Assembly: GCA_964616545.1 (NCBI GenBank)
Contig: CAZTUA010000041.1
Coordinates: 1 to 64,000, forward strand
Length of the DNA stretch: 64,000 nucleotides
Direction: 5' to 3'
Source: JAQVEM01 sp964616545
GTDB lineage: Bacteria > Actinomycetota > Humimicrobiia > Humimicrobiales > Humimicrobiaceae
The stretch's first letter is position 1; every line of letters starts with the position of its first letter. The notes beneath the pieces were generated by a model. That model was not told the origin of the DNA and searched no databases. It was given only the letters and a program-made list of their open reading frames with translations. Shown piece after piece: positions 27,986-37,928 of the stretch. Position numbers and translations under genes: made by a program.

Positions 27986-29417
27986 TAAAAGATATTTTCT
28001 CCTCTTTATCAATTGAATATTTATTAAATTCTATATCATCATTAATGAGAACCGGATATTCACCGTTAAAACATGCCAGACAGAACTTTTCCTTTGATTC
28101 TCCGATAGCTTTTATCAGACCATCTATTGACAGATATTTAAGGCTGTTCACATCCAGGAATTTCCTTATATCTTCCAGTGTTTTATGATTTGCTATAAAT
28201 TCATTCCTCTGGGCCATGTCAACACCATAATAACAGGGGTAAAGCAATGGAGGACAGGTAATTCTCAAATGCACTTCTCTGGCCCCGGCATTGTATAACA
28301 TTTTTACTATTTTTTTTGATGTTGTTCCCCTGACTATAGAATCATCAACAACTACCAGTTTTTTACCCCGTATGATGTCCTTTAAAGGATTTAATTTTAA
28401 CCTGACACTTATTTCCCTGGTTTTCTGCTCTGGCTGAATAAAGGTCCTCCCTATATATCTGTTTTTTATAAATCCCTCGGCATATGGTATTCTGGATTCC
28501 GCAGAGTACCCTATGGCAGCAGGTGTGCCTGAATCAGGTACGGAAATAACGATATCGGCATCAGCGGGAGATTCTTTTGCCAGCTCCTGACCCAGCCTGT
28601 GTCTGATATCAAACATATTCTTGCCGTATATATAACTATCGGGTCTCGCAAAATAAATTAGTTCAAAAACACACATTGAGATTCTATCAACCGGAAGCAT
28701 CATCTGCGACCTTGTTCCATCCTTATCCAGAATAATTATCTCACCCGGGTCTATTTCTCTAATAAATTTAGCATCAACTATGTCCAGGGCGCAGGTTTCT
28801 GAAGCTATTATGTAATTGCCTTCCAGACTTCCGAGCACCATGGGTCTGAATCCATGAGGATCTCTGATTCCAAAAATTTTATCCCCGGTCAATATCAGCA
28901 GCGAATAAGAGCCTTTAATCCTGCTGGCTGCCTCTTTAATTGCATCCTCAATATTTTCTTTATCCGAGGTTTCTATCAGTGACGCTATAACTTCTGTATC
29001 TGTACTCGTTTCAAATCTAATCCCTTTCCCTGACTGTTCATCCCTTATTTCCTTTACATTTGTCAGGTTACCATTATGCGCTATAGCAAAACTTTCATTT
29101 TTAAACATATGGTACAGCGGTTGAGAATTCTTCCAGATATTCATCCCCCTGGTAGAGTACCGTGTGTGCCCGATTCCGGCATAACCCTGAAGGGGGGCAA
29201 TATTCTGTTCGTTAAACACCTGGGACACAAGACCCAGGTCCTTAAAGATTAATATATTTTCCCCGTCAGATACTGCTATCCCTGCGCTCTCCTGTCCCCT
29301 GTGCTGTAATGCCTGAAGCCCGTAAAAGATGATTTCTGCTGCTTTTTTACCAGGCGCGTATATTCCGAATATTCCGCATTTTTCATTAAACTTTTTATCT
29401 GACATCAAACTTTTCAT
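27978..29417 (-). CDS. purF: Amidophosphoribosyltransferase
   Basis: 479 residues. The glutaminase nucleophile is Cys14 (KCGIFGIY), exposed after removal of a short propeptide in family members. LQALQHRGQESAGIAVSDG and the PRPP-binding loop KLVVVDDSIVRGTTSK are intact. The C-terminal Cys residues (FCLACFNGEYPV) fit the Fe-S-containing PurF type of Bacillus and actinobacteria. It makes phosphoribosylamine, the first committed step of purine synthesis. It lies 162 nt after purL. Confidence 0.96.
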   Translation of the reverse strand: MKSLMSDKKFNEKCGIFGIYAPGKKAAEIIFYGLQALQHRGQESAGIAVSDGENILIFKDLGLVSQVFNEQNIAPLQGYAGIGHTRYSTRGMNIWKNSQPLYHMFKNESFAIAHNGNLTNVKEIRDEQSGKGIRFETSTDTEVIASLIETSDKENIEDAIKEAASRIKGSYSLLILTGDKIFGIRDPHGFRPMVLGSLEGNYIIASETCALDIVDAKFIREIDPGEIIILDKDGTRSQMMLPVDRISMCVFELIYFARPDSYIYGKNMFDIRHRLGQELAKESPADADIVISVPDSGTPAAIGYSAESRIPYAEGFIKNRYIGRTFIQPEQKTREISVRLKLNPLKDIIRGKKLVVVDDSIVRGTTSKKIVKMLYNAGAREVHLRITCPPLLYPCYYGVDMAQRNEFIANHKTLEDIRKFLDVNSLKYLSIDGLIKAIGESKEKFCLACFNGEYPVLINDDIEFNKYSIDKEEKISFNA

Positions 29418-29579
29418 TTATAAAACCATGCCATTTTTTTATTTAGTCTTATTCTGAAACTTATTTACCTGAAATATTCTTCCCGTCCAGATAAAGAAAA
29501 ACTAATTCCTGTACACCTGATAGACAAAAACATTATAACAAATAAAGAACCAAAATAAATAAGGTTTTTCACTCCAGAA

Positions 29580-32500
29580 TCAGCTTTTTCCCTCACACCA
29601 TTCCCTGGCATTTTGAAACATCCTGAGCCACGGAGAAATTCCTGCACCTGATTTCCAGATTTCCGGTACCCATGCCCACTGCCACAATAGAAATGCTCTT
29701 TCCGGATGAGGCATCATGGCAAGATGCCTGCCATCCGGCGAACATAACCCGGTAAACCCTGATGGAGAACTGTTGGGATTATAAGGATACTTCACAGAAG
29801 GCATACCTTTATCATCCGTATAAACTACCGGGGCAAGATGCTTTGCAGATATTTCTGAAAGTATTCCCCGGTCAGGGCAGAATAAATGCCCTTCCCTGTG
29901 CGCTACCCATATACCGAGTATGGAATCTTCCATGCCTTTAAGCATTATTGAAGGGCTCTTCAGTATCTTTACGGATACCCACCGGGACTCAAACCGGCCT
30001 GATGGGTTGCTTATAAATCTTGGCTGCCTGCCTTCGGAAATTCCTCTCCAGGGCACCCAGCCCAGAAGTGTCATAAGCTGGCATCCATTGCAGATGCCCA
30101 GTGAAAAAGTATCTTCCCTCATATAAAAATCGTCAAACATTTTTTTTAATTTCGGGCTGAACTTTATGATTCCAGCCCACCCCTTGGCACTGTCCAGAAC
30201 ATCAGCATAGGAAAACCCCCCTACAAAGACTGCTCCTTTAAATTTTTTTAGGGTTACGCTGCCATCAAGCAGATCAGTCATAGAGATATCCCATGGTTCA
30301 AATCCAGCCGCATAAAATGCTGAGGTCATTTCTCTGTCACCGTTGCTTCCCTCTTCACGTATAATTGCAACTTCCGGTTTTTTCTCTCTCCTTAGAAATT
30401 CCTGTGAGGTGCTGACGGGTTTAAAAGAAACATTATACGAAAGGCCCTCCCTGTCATAAGACTGCTTTTGTTCTTCTGCCAGCCCGGGATTCATCTGCTC
30501 CCGCTCAAGCCGGTCGCTTGTTGATTCCCACCATGTTAGAAGCCGTGGTATATCGATATTCAGCTGAACTTTTTTATCATGGGAGATAATCACCTTTCTT
30601 TTTTTATACGTACAGCCTAAAATATTAAAAGAAATACCGGATTCTTCAAGCATACCGGTAATTTCAGATTCATTGCAGGGTAAATATTCTATAACCAGGC
30701 CCAGCTCTTCCGAGAATAACCGTGGGATGATTTCTTCTTTTCCGGCAAACTCTGCTTCTATACCGCAGTTTCCTGACATTGCCATTTCTGCCAGAGTGGT
30801 TATAAGCCCTCCGTCGCTTCTATCATGCCCTGCAAGAATTAAGTTCTTCCTTATCATTCCCTGCACGGCTTTGAAAGCATTAACCAGGATTGCTGGATTT
30901 TCTACATCAGGAGATTCATTTCCTGTCTGGCCCAGCGCCTGCGCCAGTGCTGAACCACCCAGCCGGTTATTACCGCCTGACAGGTCAATAAACATCAACC
31001 TGCTTTCACCCGGCTTCTTGATATCGGGTGTAACTACCCTGGTTACATCCTCCATTGAGCTATAAGCGGAAATAACTACCTGACCGGGGCCTCTTACAGT
31101 TTCATTACCTGCCTGAGCTGCCATTGAAAGACTATCCTTGCCGCCGTCGGCTGCAATGCCAATTTCTCTCATAAGATTACTTAAAGAAACCGCAGCTCTG
31201 TAGAGATCAGCACCGCCGCCCTGGAGTTTTGCGGCCCACATCCAGTTTACAGAACATTTTATATTTTCGATACCTGTTATAAGTGCCCATACCATATTGG
31301 TCAGCGCTTCCCCTACTGCCATACGGGCACCTGCAGCCGGGTTAACCAGAATTTTAACTGGCTGCTCACCTACAGCAATAGCGGCACCTGTAAGTCCGAA
31401 ATGACTCTGCGCAATCACAGCCACATCCGAAACAGGAAGCTGCAGCGGACCGCAGCACTGCTGCCGGGCAATAAGTCCCGTTACGCTTCTATCAACTTTT
31501 CTTACAAGGAATCCCTTGGACCCAACCGAAGGTAATTTAAATATAAGCTCCAGCAGATCTCTGACTGACCTGCCTGATGACAATTCGAGCGGTCTTAATT
31601 TTTCCGTCATGCTTTCCAGTTCAAATGTTTTTTGCGGTATATTGCTTAAAATTTCATCAAGGCCCAGATTAACGGGCGTGGTATCATCCTGGCTGTCATG
31701 AACGGTTATACGGCCGTCGCCGGTTATTTCTCCGAGTACCTCGCAGTTAACCTTTTCACGGCTGCATATTTTTTGAAATTCATTCAATCGCTCCGGTTTT
31801 ATAAGAAAAGCGTTCCTTTCCTGATATTCTGCACCCCATATCTCAAGCACTGACATAGTCTTATCCCCGACCTGTATATTCCTTATCTCAATTCTGCCGC
31901 CTGCGGGTTCGACAAGCTCGGTTAACACATTACATGGTCCGCCTGCACCCTGGTCATGGATACTCATTATAGGGTTGCTTTCACCCATTTCAATACACGC
32001 CCTTATTACCCGGTTCATCTTTTGTTCCATCTGCGCATTACCCCTCTGCACGGCATTAAAGTCAAGCTCTTCCCTGTTTTCACCCTGTACCATGCTGGAG
32101 GCAGCTCCTCCTCCTATTCCTATTCGGTATGCAGGGCCGCCAACCTGCACTATTTTCATGCCTTTTTGCGGAGCTTCTTTTTTTATATGCCTGTGGTCAA
32201 TCTGCCCGATACCGCCGGTAAACATTACAGGCTTAATCCATTCACTTCTCCGGCCGCCCGGGGTTCTCAGTCCAAAAGTTCTTGTAAAACCCTGTATCAC
32301 CGGTTCGCCAAACTTATTTCCATAGTCTGACGCGCCATCGCTTTCCCTTATCATAATCTCAAGGGGGCAAGCAAGATTTGAAGGATAATTAAAACTGTTA
32401 TCCTCTCCGGGAAGCGGATAATCCGGAATGTTTAAATTCCCGGTACAGTATCCAGCCGTACCGGCAATAACCAGCCCCCCTCTTCCTGTTGCCTGGACAT

Positions 32501-33449
32501 CACGTATCCTCCCTCCCGTTCCCGTTTCGGCCCCTGGGAATGGAGCAACCCCGCTGGGGAAATTATGTGTTTCTGCTGTAAATATAATATGATAGACAAG
32601 CTGATTTTTATGAAATGGTGAATAAGCCCCCGGGCTCTCTGGTACGATGGTCCATATCTTAAATCCCTCAATACCGCTTGAGTTATCTTTAAATGCTATT
32701 ATGCTATTTGAAGGATTGTCTTTAAGCGGAGCCTTTATTATTTCCATCAGTGTTGCAGGAATTTCCCTGCCGTCAATTAAAAGTCTTCCTTTAAAAAACC
32801 AGTGGCGGGAGTGTTCGCTATTGGCCTGCCCCAGCTGGAAACATTCAACATTGGTTGGATTTCTGCCTATAATATTAACAAACAGATTGTAGTAGAATTC
32901 TATGTCCCACTCATCCATTCCCAGGCCAATTCTCTTATTAAAACTTCTTAAAGCATCTATCCCGCTGGCCTTGCCACACCCGGTATTTCTGGCCTTTTTT
33001 ATGTTTTCAGGGCTTTCTTCTATTAGCGGTATTGTGTACACATCCTCTGGTTTGATACCGGGTGCAAATGTTTTCAGAGGTTCCTGGTATACGCATTCTG
33101 TCATTCTATCATGGTGCTTCGCTATAAAATCGGAGTGGTCAATATCGCCGGGAACCAGGTAGCGCCTTGAACGTTCAAGGCGGGAAATCTTCCTGAGTCC
33201 ACAGGAGTGGCAGATGGCAACAGCGTTTGTTGAAAATGCAGTTTCGAAGTTTAATCCCGGGCCTATCTCGATAACATTTTTATTTCTACTGGTTAAAAAC
33301 GAAGAATCTCCAAATTTACTGATTTCAAATGTTTCGGCGAGCAGCCACCGGAGTACTTTTAATTCAGATTTATTAAGCGGCTCTGATACCTCAATGTAAT
33401 AACAATATTCAAAATCTTTACCGATGTACCGATAGAACCGCTGAATCAT
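29580..33449 (-). CDS. purL: Phosphoribosylformylglycinamidine synthase, long single-chain type
   Basis: 1,289 residues. The AIRS-like synthetase halves show FNAETHNFPSGVAPFPGAETGTG-type residues near 300 and the repeated ATP-site motif in the second half (GKDSLSMAAQ). The C terminus is a fused glutamine amidotransferase with the nucleophile Cys in GICNGCQLMTLLGW and the His/Glu of MPHPERAF. The enzyme converts FGAR to FGAM with glutamine and ATP. Most monoderm bacteria use separate PurS, PurQ and a shorter PurL, so the long form typical of proteobacteria and eukaryotes is notable, although some Clostridia have it. RBS AGGAATATACAGGA precedes the ATG. Confidence 0.96.
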   Translation of the reverse strand: MIQRFYRYIGKDFEYCYYIEVSEPLNKSELKVLRWLLAETFEISKFGDSSFLTSRNKNVIEIGPGLNFETAFSTNAVAICHSCGLRKISRLERSRRYLVPGDIDHSDFIAKHHDRMTECVYQEPLKTFAPGIKPEDVYTIPLIEESPENIKKARNTGCGKASGIDALRSFNKRIGLGMDEWDIEFYYNLFVNIIGRNPTNVECFQLGQANSEHSRHWFFKGRLLIDGREIPATLMEIIKAPLKDNPSNSIIAFKDNSSGIEGFKIWTIVPESPGAYSPFHKNQLVYHIIFTAETHNFPSGVAPFPGAETGTGGRIRDVQATGRGGLVIAGTAGYCTGNLNIPDYPLPGEDNSFNYPSNLACPLEIMIRESDGASDYGNKFGEPVIQGFTRTFGLRTPGGRRSEWIKPVMFTGGIGQIDHRHIKKEAPQKGMKIVQVGGPAYRIGIGGGAASSMVQGENREELDFNAVQRGNAQMEQKMNRVIRACIEMGESNPIMSIHDQGAGGPCNVLTELVEPAGGRIEIRNIQVGDKTMSVLEIWGAEYQERNAFLIKPERLNEFQKICSREKVNCEVLGEITGDGRITVHDSQDDTTPVNLGLDEILSNIPQKTFELESMTEKLRPLELSSGRSVRDLLELIFKLPSVGSKGFLVRKVDRSVTGLIARQQCCGPLQLPVSDVAVIAQSHFGLTGAAIAVGEQPVKILVNPAAGARMAVGEALTNMVWALITGIENIKCSVNWMWAAKLQGGGADLYRAAVSLSNLMREIGIAADGGKDSLSMAAQAGNETVRGPGQVVISAYSSMEDVTRVVTPDIKKPGESRLMFIDLSGGNNRLGGSALAQALGQTGNESPDVENPAILVNAFKAVQGMIRKNLILAGHDRSDGGLITTLAEMAMSGNCGIEAEFAGKEEIIPRLFSEELGLVIEYLPCNESEITGMLEESGISFNILGCTYKKRKVIISHDKKVQLNIDIPRLLTWWESTSDRLEREQMNPGLAEEQKQSYDREGLSYNVSFKPVSTSQEFLRREKKPEVAIIREEGSNGDREMTSAFYAAGFEPWDISMTDLLDGSVTLKKFKGAVFVGGFSYADVLDSAKGWAGIIKFSPKLKKMFDDFYMREDTFSLGICNGCQLMTLLGWVPWRGISEGRQPRFISNPSGRFESRWVSVKILKSPSIMLKGMEDSILGIWVAHREGHLFCPDRGILSEISAKHLAPVVYTDDKGMPSVKYPYNPNSSPSGFTGLCSPDGRHLAMMPHPERAFLLWQWAWVPEIWKSGAGISPWLRMFQNAREWCEGKS

Positions 33450-33515
33450 TCCTGTATATTCCTTGCCCCTGCCATAAATTAAAAGTAATTTTTTTAAATA
33501 AATAAAATATTAACT

Positions 33516-34814
33516 TTAGCGGAGATTTTCTAATCTGCCAATAATTTTATCTATATATTTTAAATGGTAACCAACATCAAACAATTTCTCCAGCTCCCCT
33601 CCACCCAGAAGTGTCAGCACCTTTTTTTCTTTAAATAAATTCTCCCTAAAACTGCCTTCACTTCTCCAGGCGTCAAGAGCAGCTCTCTGTATGATATTAT
33701 ATGCTTCTTCTCTTTTCATTCCCTTTTTTACAAGTTCCAGCAGTACTCTCTGGGAAAAAATAATTCCTCCGTATTTCATTAAATTTTTTTCCATATTTGA
33801 CTCAATAACATTCAGGTTATCAACTATGGTTGTCATTTTATCAAGCATATAATCAAGCAGGATAAAGCTATCTGGAATTATTATCCTTTCTGCCGAAGAA
33901 TGGGATATATCCCTTTCATGCCATAATGCAATGTTCTCCAGGGAGGTTATCGTATTCGACCTCAGTATCCTTGCCAGCCCGCATATTCTCTCACAGATAA
34001 TAGGATTTTTTTTATGAGGCATGGCAGAAGAACCTTTTTGCCCTTTACCGAATGGTTCCTCAGCTTCTCTTACATCTGTTCTCTGCAGATTTCTTATCTC
34101 GAGCGCTATCTTTTCCAGAGTTGCTCCGCAAATTGCCAGAGTTGAAATAAGCTGAGCATGCCTATCTCTCTGGAGGATCTGCGTAGATGCTGGAGATGGC
34201 TTTAAATTTAGAATGCTGCACACCTTTTTTTCTATTTCAGGCGAGGTATTTGCATACGTACCAACGGCGCCTGAAATTTTACCGTATCTTATATTCTCTA
34301 CAGCATGTTCCAGCCTCTCAAGATTCCTTGCCATTTCAAAAGTATAAACGCAGAACTTGAGCCCGAGCGTTATAGGTTCTGCATGAATACCGTGTGTTCT
34401 GCCTGTCATAACCGTCCGGGCATATTTCTTTGATTTTATTCTTAATATACTGAGCAGGTTCTTAATTTTACTCCTGATTATATTTGATGCCTCAATCATT
34501 TGGAGCGACAGCGCCGTATCACCAACATCAGATGATGTCAGGCCGTAATGAAGATATTTAGATGAATCCCCTATATATGAAGATACATCTGTTAGAAAAG
34601 CAATTACATCGTGATTTGTCTTCTTTTCGATTTCATTAATCTTTGAGACTTTAAATGCAGCTTTCTTATTTATATAATCTGCTGCCTTCACAGGTATTAT
34701 GCCAAGTTCTGCCTGTGCTTTTGCCACCGCCTTTTCAACCTCGAGCCACTTGTTGAACTTATTTTCCTCGCTCCAGACCCTACCCATTTCTTTTGAAGTA
34801 TACCTGGGAATCAT
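33516..34814 (-). CDS. purB: Adenylosuccinate lyase
   Basis: 432 residues. IPRYTSKEMGRVWSEENKF opens the protein, TGRTHGIHAEPITLG holds the catalytic His, and the flexible signature loop GSSAMPHKKNPI carries the catalytic Ser. It splits SAICAR to AICAR and adenylosuccinate to AMP. It is the first enzyme gene of the pur cluster in transcription order, 66 nt before purL and 83 nt after a small hypothetical gene. Confidence 0.96.
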   Translation of the reverse strand: MIPRYTSKEMGRVWSEENKFNKWLEVEKAVAKAQAELGIIPVKAADYINKKAAFKVSKINEIEKKTNHDVIAFLTDVSSYIGDSSKYLHYGLTSSDVGDTALSLQMIEASNIIRSKIKNLLSILRIKSKKYARTVMTGRTHGIHAEPITLGLKFCVYTFEMARNLERLEHAVENIRYGKISGAVGTYANTSPEIEKKVCSILNLKPSPASTQILQRDRHAQLISTLAICGATLEKIALEIRNLQRTDVREAEEPFGKGQKGSSAMPHKKNPIICERICGLARILRSNTITSLENIALWHERDISHSSAERIIIPDSFILLDYMLDKMTTIVDNLNVIESNMEKNLMKYGGIIFSQRVLLELVKKGMKREEAYNIIQRAALDAWRSEGSFRENLFKEKKVLTLLGGGELEKLFDVGYHLKYIDKIIGRLENLR

Positions 34815-34897
34815 AGATACTCCTACGGTTAATAAAATAATAGAAATTATTTTACTTTTCTTTTATTTAAAACTGCCCGGATAGATAATTTTCTGCC

Positions 34898-35212
34898 CTA
34901 CATTAATTCTTCCAGTATTCTTTCCCTGAAAGTCTGGTAGTTATTTGAATCATTAAGATCCAGCAGTTCCTCGCCGCAGTCAAAAAATACCTGGTCATAG
35001 TCTTTGAGACATATATCAGAAATTTTTAAAAGCCATTTGCTGTGAAGCTTCCAGCTTTTCAGGTCGCCCAACCAGCTTTTTTCACCCGGGGGTATATTGT
35101 TTTTTATAAAAGAATCAATATTTTTTGATTTCTTTGAAACCTGCAGTAAAAAATCAACATTGTCGGAAAGAGATGAAATGTTTGCTATGCTCAAACCTTT
35201 ATCAGCAGTCAC
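34898..35212 (-). CDS. Hypothetical small cytoplasmic protein before purB
   Basis: 104 residues, GTG start with RBS AGGGAG 6 nt upstream; TAG stop. No signal peptide or membrane segment. It is rich in Asp, Leu and Lys, with a Trp-containing stretch (EKSWLGDLKSWKLHSKWLLKI). I do not recognise a family. Its place at the head of the pur operon suggests co-transcription, not necessarily a purine role. Confidence 0.6.
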   Translation of the reverse strand: MTADKGLSIANISSLSDNVDFLLQVSKKSKNIDSFIKNNIPPGEKSWLGDLKSWKLHSKWLLKISDICLKDYDQVFFDCGEELLDLNDSNNYQTFRERILEELM

Positions 35213-35348
35213 TTATTTCTCCCTGTTCATATTATTTATCATTTTCTTCCATAATATATACATTATTTTATTATTTTTATCCTTTTTTTAAAACCCGGTA
35301 ATATTTTTGAATTGATACCAGTTTAATGGTGCAATATTTGCAATAATT

Positions 35349-36164
35349 TTACTCCAGATAATCACTAAGAAAATCCTTTACTTCATTTTCATCAGCAATC
35401 AAATAACTTATGCCTTCAATATTAGCTGTTTCCACAGGTATTGTCACCAGGTTTACATCTTTATCAGAGAATAGTAGCATAATTCCAACAGAACCAAAAT
35501 CCCACATTGTAAAATCAGATACCGTTTCTTCGTTTAAGACTTTTATAATCTGTAAAGATTTCAGAGCTGTTTGAAAATTTAATTTTTGCCTTATTATTTC
35601 ACTTAACAGGTACTTCTGCCTGTCCACTCTGTCCAGGTCAACTCCGGCTGTTGCCCTGCATCTTACAAATGATAGGGCCTGCTCGCCATCCATATTATAT
35701 GTGCCGGGGTCAAAATTTGCACCTGATAGCGGGTCATGAAGAGATTCCTCTACCTTTATATTAACACCGCCCAGTATATCGATAATTTCTTTAAAACCCC
35801 TGAAATTTACAACCACTACTTTGCTTATCCTGATACCGGTGAGTTTATATATTTCGTCCTTTATCACTTCATACCCGCCAAATTTATAGGCTGCATTAAT
35901 TTTATTCCAGCCGTGTCCCTCAAGATTTACCCTGATGTCACGCGGGATTGAAATAAGACTGTCTTTCTTTCCGGTACCGCTGATATGATAAACTATAATA
36001 GTATCAGTCAGACCTACGAATTCACTGCTGTCCTCTCTTTCATCAATGCCGAGCAGTAATATATTTCTATCCTTTTGATTTAAAAGGGAAACAGTAAGAA
36101 AGATAACAACAGCCAGTACAAGAATGACCAGTATTGTAACGAAGCAGCCCCTTACTTTATTCAT
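35349..36164 (-). CDS. LytR-CpsA-Psr (LCP) family protein
   Basis: 271 residues. A membrane anchor near the N terminus (CFVTILVILVLAVVIFLTVSL) precedes the LCP domain: NILLLGIDEREDSSEFVGLTDTII, then SLISIPRDIRVNLEGHGWNKINAAY with the conserved Asp/Arg residues, and LSFVRCRATAGVDLDRVDRQ. LCP enzymes attach glycopolymers or teichoic-type chains to peptidoglycan outside the membrane, which fits a monoderm cell wall. It follows rex by 22 nt. Confidence 0.92.
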   Translation of the reverse strand: MNKVRGCFVTILVILVLAVVIFLTVSLLNQKDRNILLLGIDEREDSSEFVGLTDTIIVYHISGTGKKDSLISIPRDIRVNLEGHGWNKINAAYKFGGYEVIKDEIYKLTGIRISKVVVVNFRGFKEIIDILGGVNIKVEESLHDPLSGANFDPGTYNMDGEQALSFVRCRATAGVDLDRVDRQKYLLSEIIRQKLNFQTALKSLQIIKVLNEETVSDFTMWDFGSVGIMLLFSDKDVNLVTIPVETANIEGISYLIADENEVKDFLSDYLE

Positions 36165-36186
36165 GTCTTGTTTTCCCCCGGCAAAT

Positions 36187-36831
36187 TCATTTACATTCTA
36201 CATATCCGGTATGAGATAAATAATACAGAGTGTGCAGTAATTTTTCAATGGGATCTGCAGTTTCAACTCTGACACCGGAAGGAGCCTTAACTGGAACCGA
36301 GGTATAATTTATAATCACCCTAACACCAGCCTGCACCAGTATGTTAGTAGCTTTCTGTGCAGAATCCGGCGGAACAGCCAGTATGGATATTTCAATGTTC
36401 TTCTTTCTGAATTCATCTTTTACTGTGTTTATATCAAGAATTCTGTACCCGGATATAGTTTTCCCTATAATCTCCTGGTTATTATCAAAAACATTTTCTA
36501 TCTTAAATCCAAACCTTTCCAGCATTTTATATTTTAAAATCGCCCTGCCAAGATTTCCGGCCCCGATCAGAGCAAGGTGCACCAGCCTGTTATAGCCCAG
36601 GATTTCATTAAAAGACTTAATGAGTTCATCAATATTAAATCCGACGCCTCTTTTGCCTTTTATTTTAAAATAAATAAGATCTCTTCTTACTTCTGCGCTA
36701 TTAATTCCCGTATTCTTGCATATATCTCCAGAAGTCGTGGTTCTCTTGCCCATTTCTTTCAGCTGGACTGCATATCTTAAATACTGAGATAGTCTCGAAA
36801 TAGTACCTTCAGAGTATACTTTTTCTGCCAC
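36187..36831 (-). CDS. rex: Redox-sensing transcriptional repressor Rex
   Basis: 214 residues. The N-terminal winged helix (about 1-80) reads AVQLKEMGKRTTTSGDICKN, then EVRRDLIYFKIKGKRGVGFNI. The Rossmann domain that senses the NADH/NAD+ ratio has ALIGAGNLGRAIL (GxGxxG). The C-terminal helix of the swapped dimer is DPIEKLLHTLYYLSHTG. Rex represses fermentation and respiration genes until NADH rises. No enzyme typical of the Rex regulon is adjacent; it sits between a methyltransferase and an LCP gene. Confidence 0.95.
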   Translation of the reverse strand: MAEKVYSEGTISRLSQYLRYAVQLKEMGKRTTTSGDICKNTGINSAEVRRDLIYFKIKGKRGVGFNIDELIKSFNEILGYNRLVHLALIGAGNLGRAILKYKMLERFGFKIENVFDNNQEIIGKTISGYRILDINTVKDEFRKKNIEISILAVPPDSAQKATNILVQAGVRVIINYTSVPVKAPSGVRVETADPIEKLLHTLYYLSHTGYVECK

Positions 36832-36956
36832 TTTATTAATCCACCTTTTAGTTAATCATTTATAGAGAAGCCTTAAAGAAAATACTTTGTATCATAATTG
36901 TAACAGGATGAGACTACATTTACAAGAGCGGAATCCTTACACGAATTGCCCGATAT

Positions 36957-37928
36957 CTACTCTGGAGAGATTTCTTTATTGTCTTTCAGTGTGCTTACCT
37001 TAAAGTTATAAACCCCTTTTTCTTTAAAGAAAGTTGCGCCGCAATTGCTGCATTTTATCTTCTTCTCACTAAACACAAGTGCAGCTTTCCTGCAGAAAAC
37101 ACAGATTAAAATATCTTCAATCTTAATTTTATTATTTACTTTATTGATTCCTTCGTCTGCCGGTTTATTTAAAATGCATTTTAAAAAAACACTCGGACCC
37201 AGTGTTATAAAAGAGAAGATTTTTTGATAAATTTTTTCAAAAAAAATAAGAGTTTTCGTGCCGGGAAATTTCTTTAAAAAATTAACCCTGAAATTGGAAA
37301 CGCTTATTACTTTTTTTACTGAAAAGCTTCTTTCTTCTAAAAAATTATATATATAGCGGGGATGAAAATTTAATATTGTCTCTCCCACCTGGGAAGGTTT
37401 TTTATTAAAGGGAGAAGTATCCATTCTGCCGCCGATGAACCTTAATACATTTTTCAGATTTCTTTTATTGGCAAATTCTAAAAAATATAAACCGCCATTT
37501 TTAAGTATCCTTGCAACTTCATCGAAATAACCTTGAGGATTGTCAAGATGGTGCACTACCCTTACGGTCAATACAGTATCCGCACAATTGGATTTTACCG
37601 GAAGGCAGGATGCATCCGAGGCAATAAAATAGACCGAAGATATTTTTTCAGGATTATCGCCCAGAAATTTCTCTATTCTGTTTCTGGCATTTTTTAAATT
37701 ATTAACCGAATAATCGATCATGACTATTGTTCTAAAATCCATATATTCGTTAAATAATCTTCCATATCCACAGCCGATATCAAAGATAATCCTGTCCTTT
37801 TTATTATCAACTCCAGCCAGCAGTGTTCTTAAAGCAATTCTTTCAGCTTTATCCTCATATAACCTTTTATTGTTCTCCCAGAATTTTCTGTAATCATAAT
37901 TCTCGTAATCCGTTTTTCTAAAATACAT
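36957..37928 (-). CDS. Class I SAM methyltransferase with C-terminal zinc ribbon
   Basis: 323 residues. The SAM-binding motif is IIFDIGCGYGRLFNEYMD, followed by VLTVRVVHHLDNPQGYFDEVARILKNGG (motifs of the UbiE/Methyltransf_11 group). The C-terminal 60 residues (CVFCRKAALVF, then IKCSNCGATFF) form a C-x2-C...C-x2-C zinc ribbon like the Trm112-type modules seen next to some methyltransferases. The substrate is unknown. RBS AGAAGGAG precedes the ATG; TAG stop. Confidence 0.8.
   Translation of the reverse strand: MYFRKTDYENYDYRKFWENNKRLYEDKAERIALRTLLAGVDNKKDRIIFDIGCGYGRLFNEYMDFRTIVMIDYSVNNLKNARNRIEKFLGDNPEKISSVYFIASDASCLPVKSNCADTVLTVRVVHHLDNPQGYFDEVARILKNGGLYFLEFANKRNLKNVLRFIGGRMDTSPFNKKPSQVGETILNFHPRYIYNFLEERSFSVKKVISVSNFRVNFLKKFPGTKTLIFFEKIYQKIFSFITLGPSVFLKCILNKPADEGINKVNNKIKIEDILICVFCRKAALVFSEKKIKCSNCGATFFKEKGVYNFKVSTLKDNKEISPE

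Noticed and set aside
34815..35348. Purine or ZTP riboswitch before the pur operon
   Set aside because: I looked for the conserved cores of these riboswitches upstream of purB and the small gene before it and found none.
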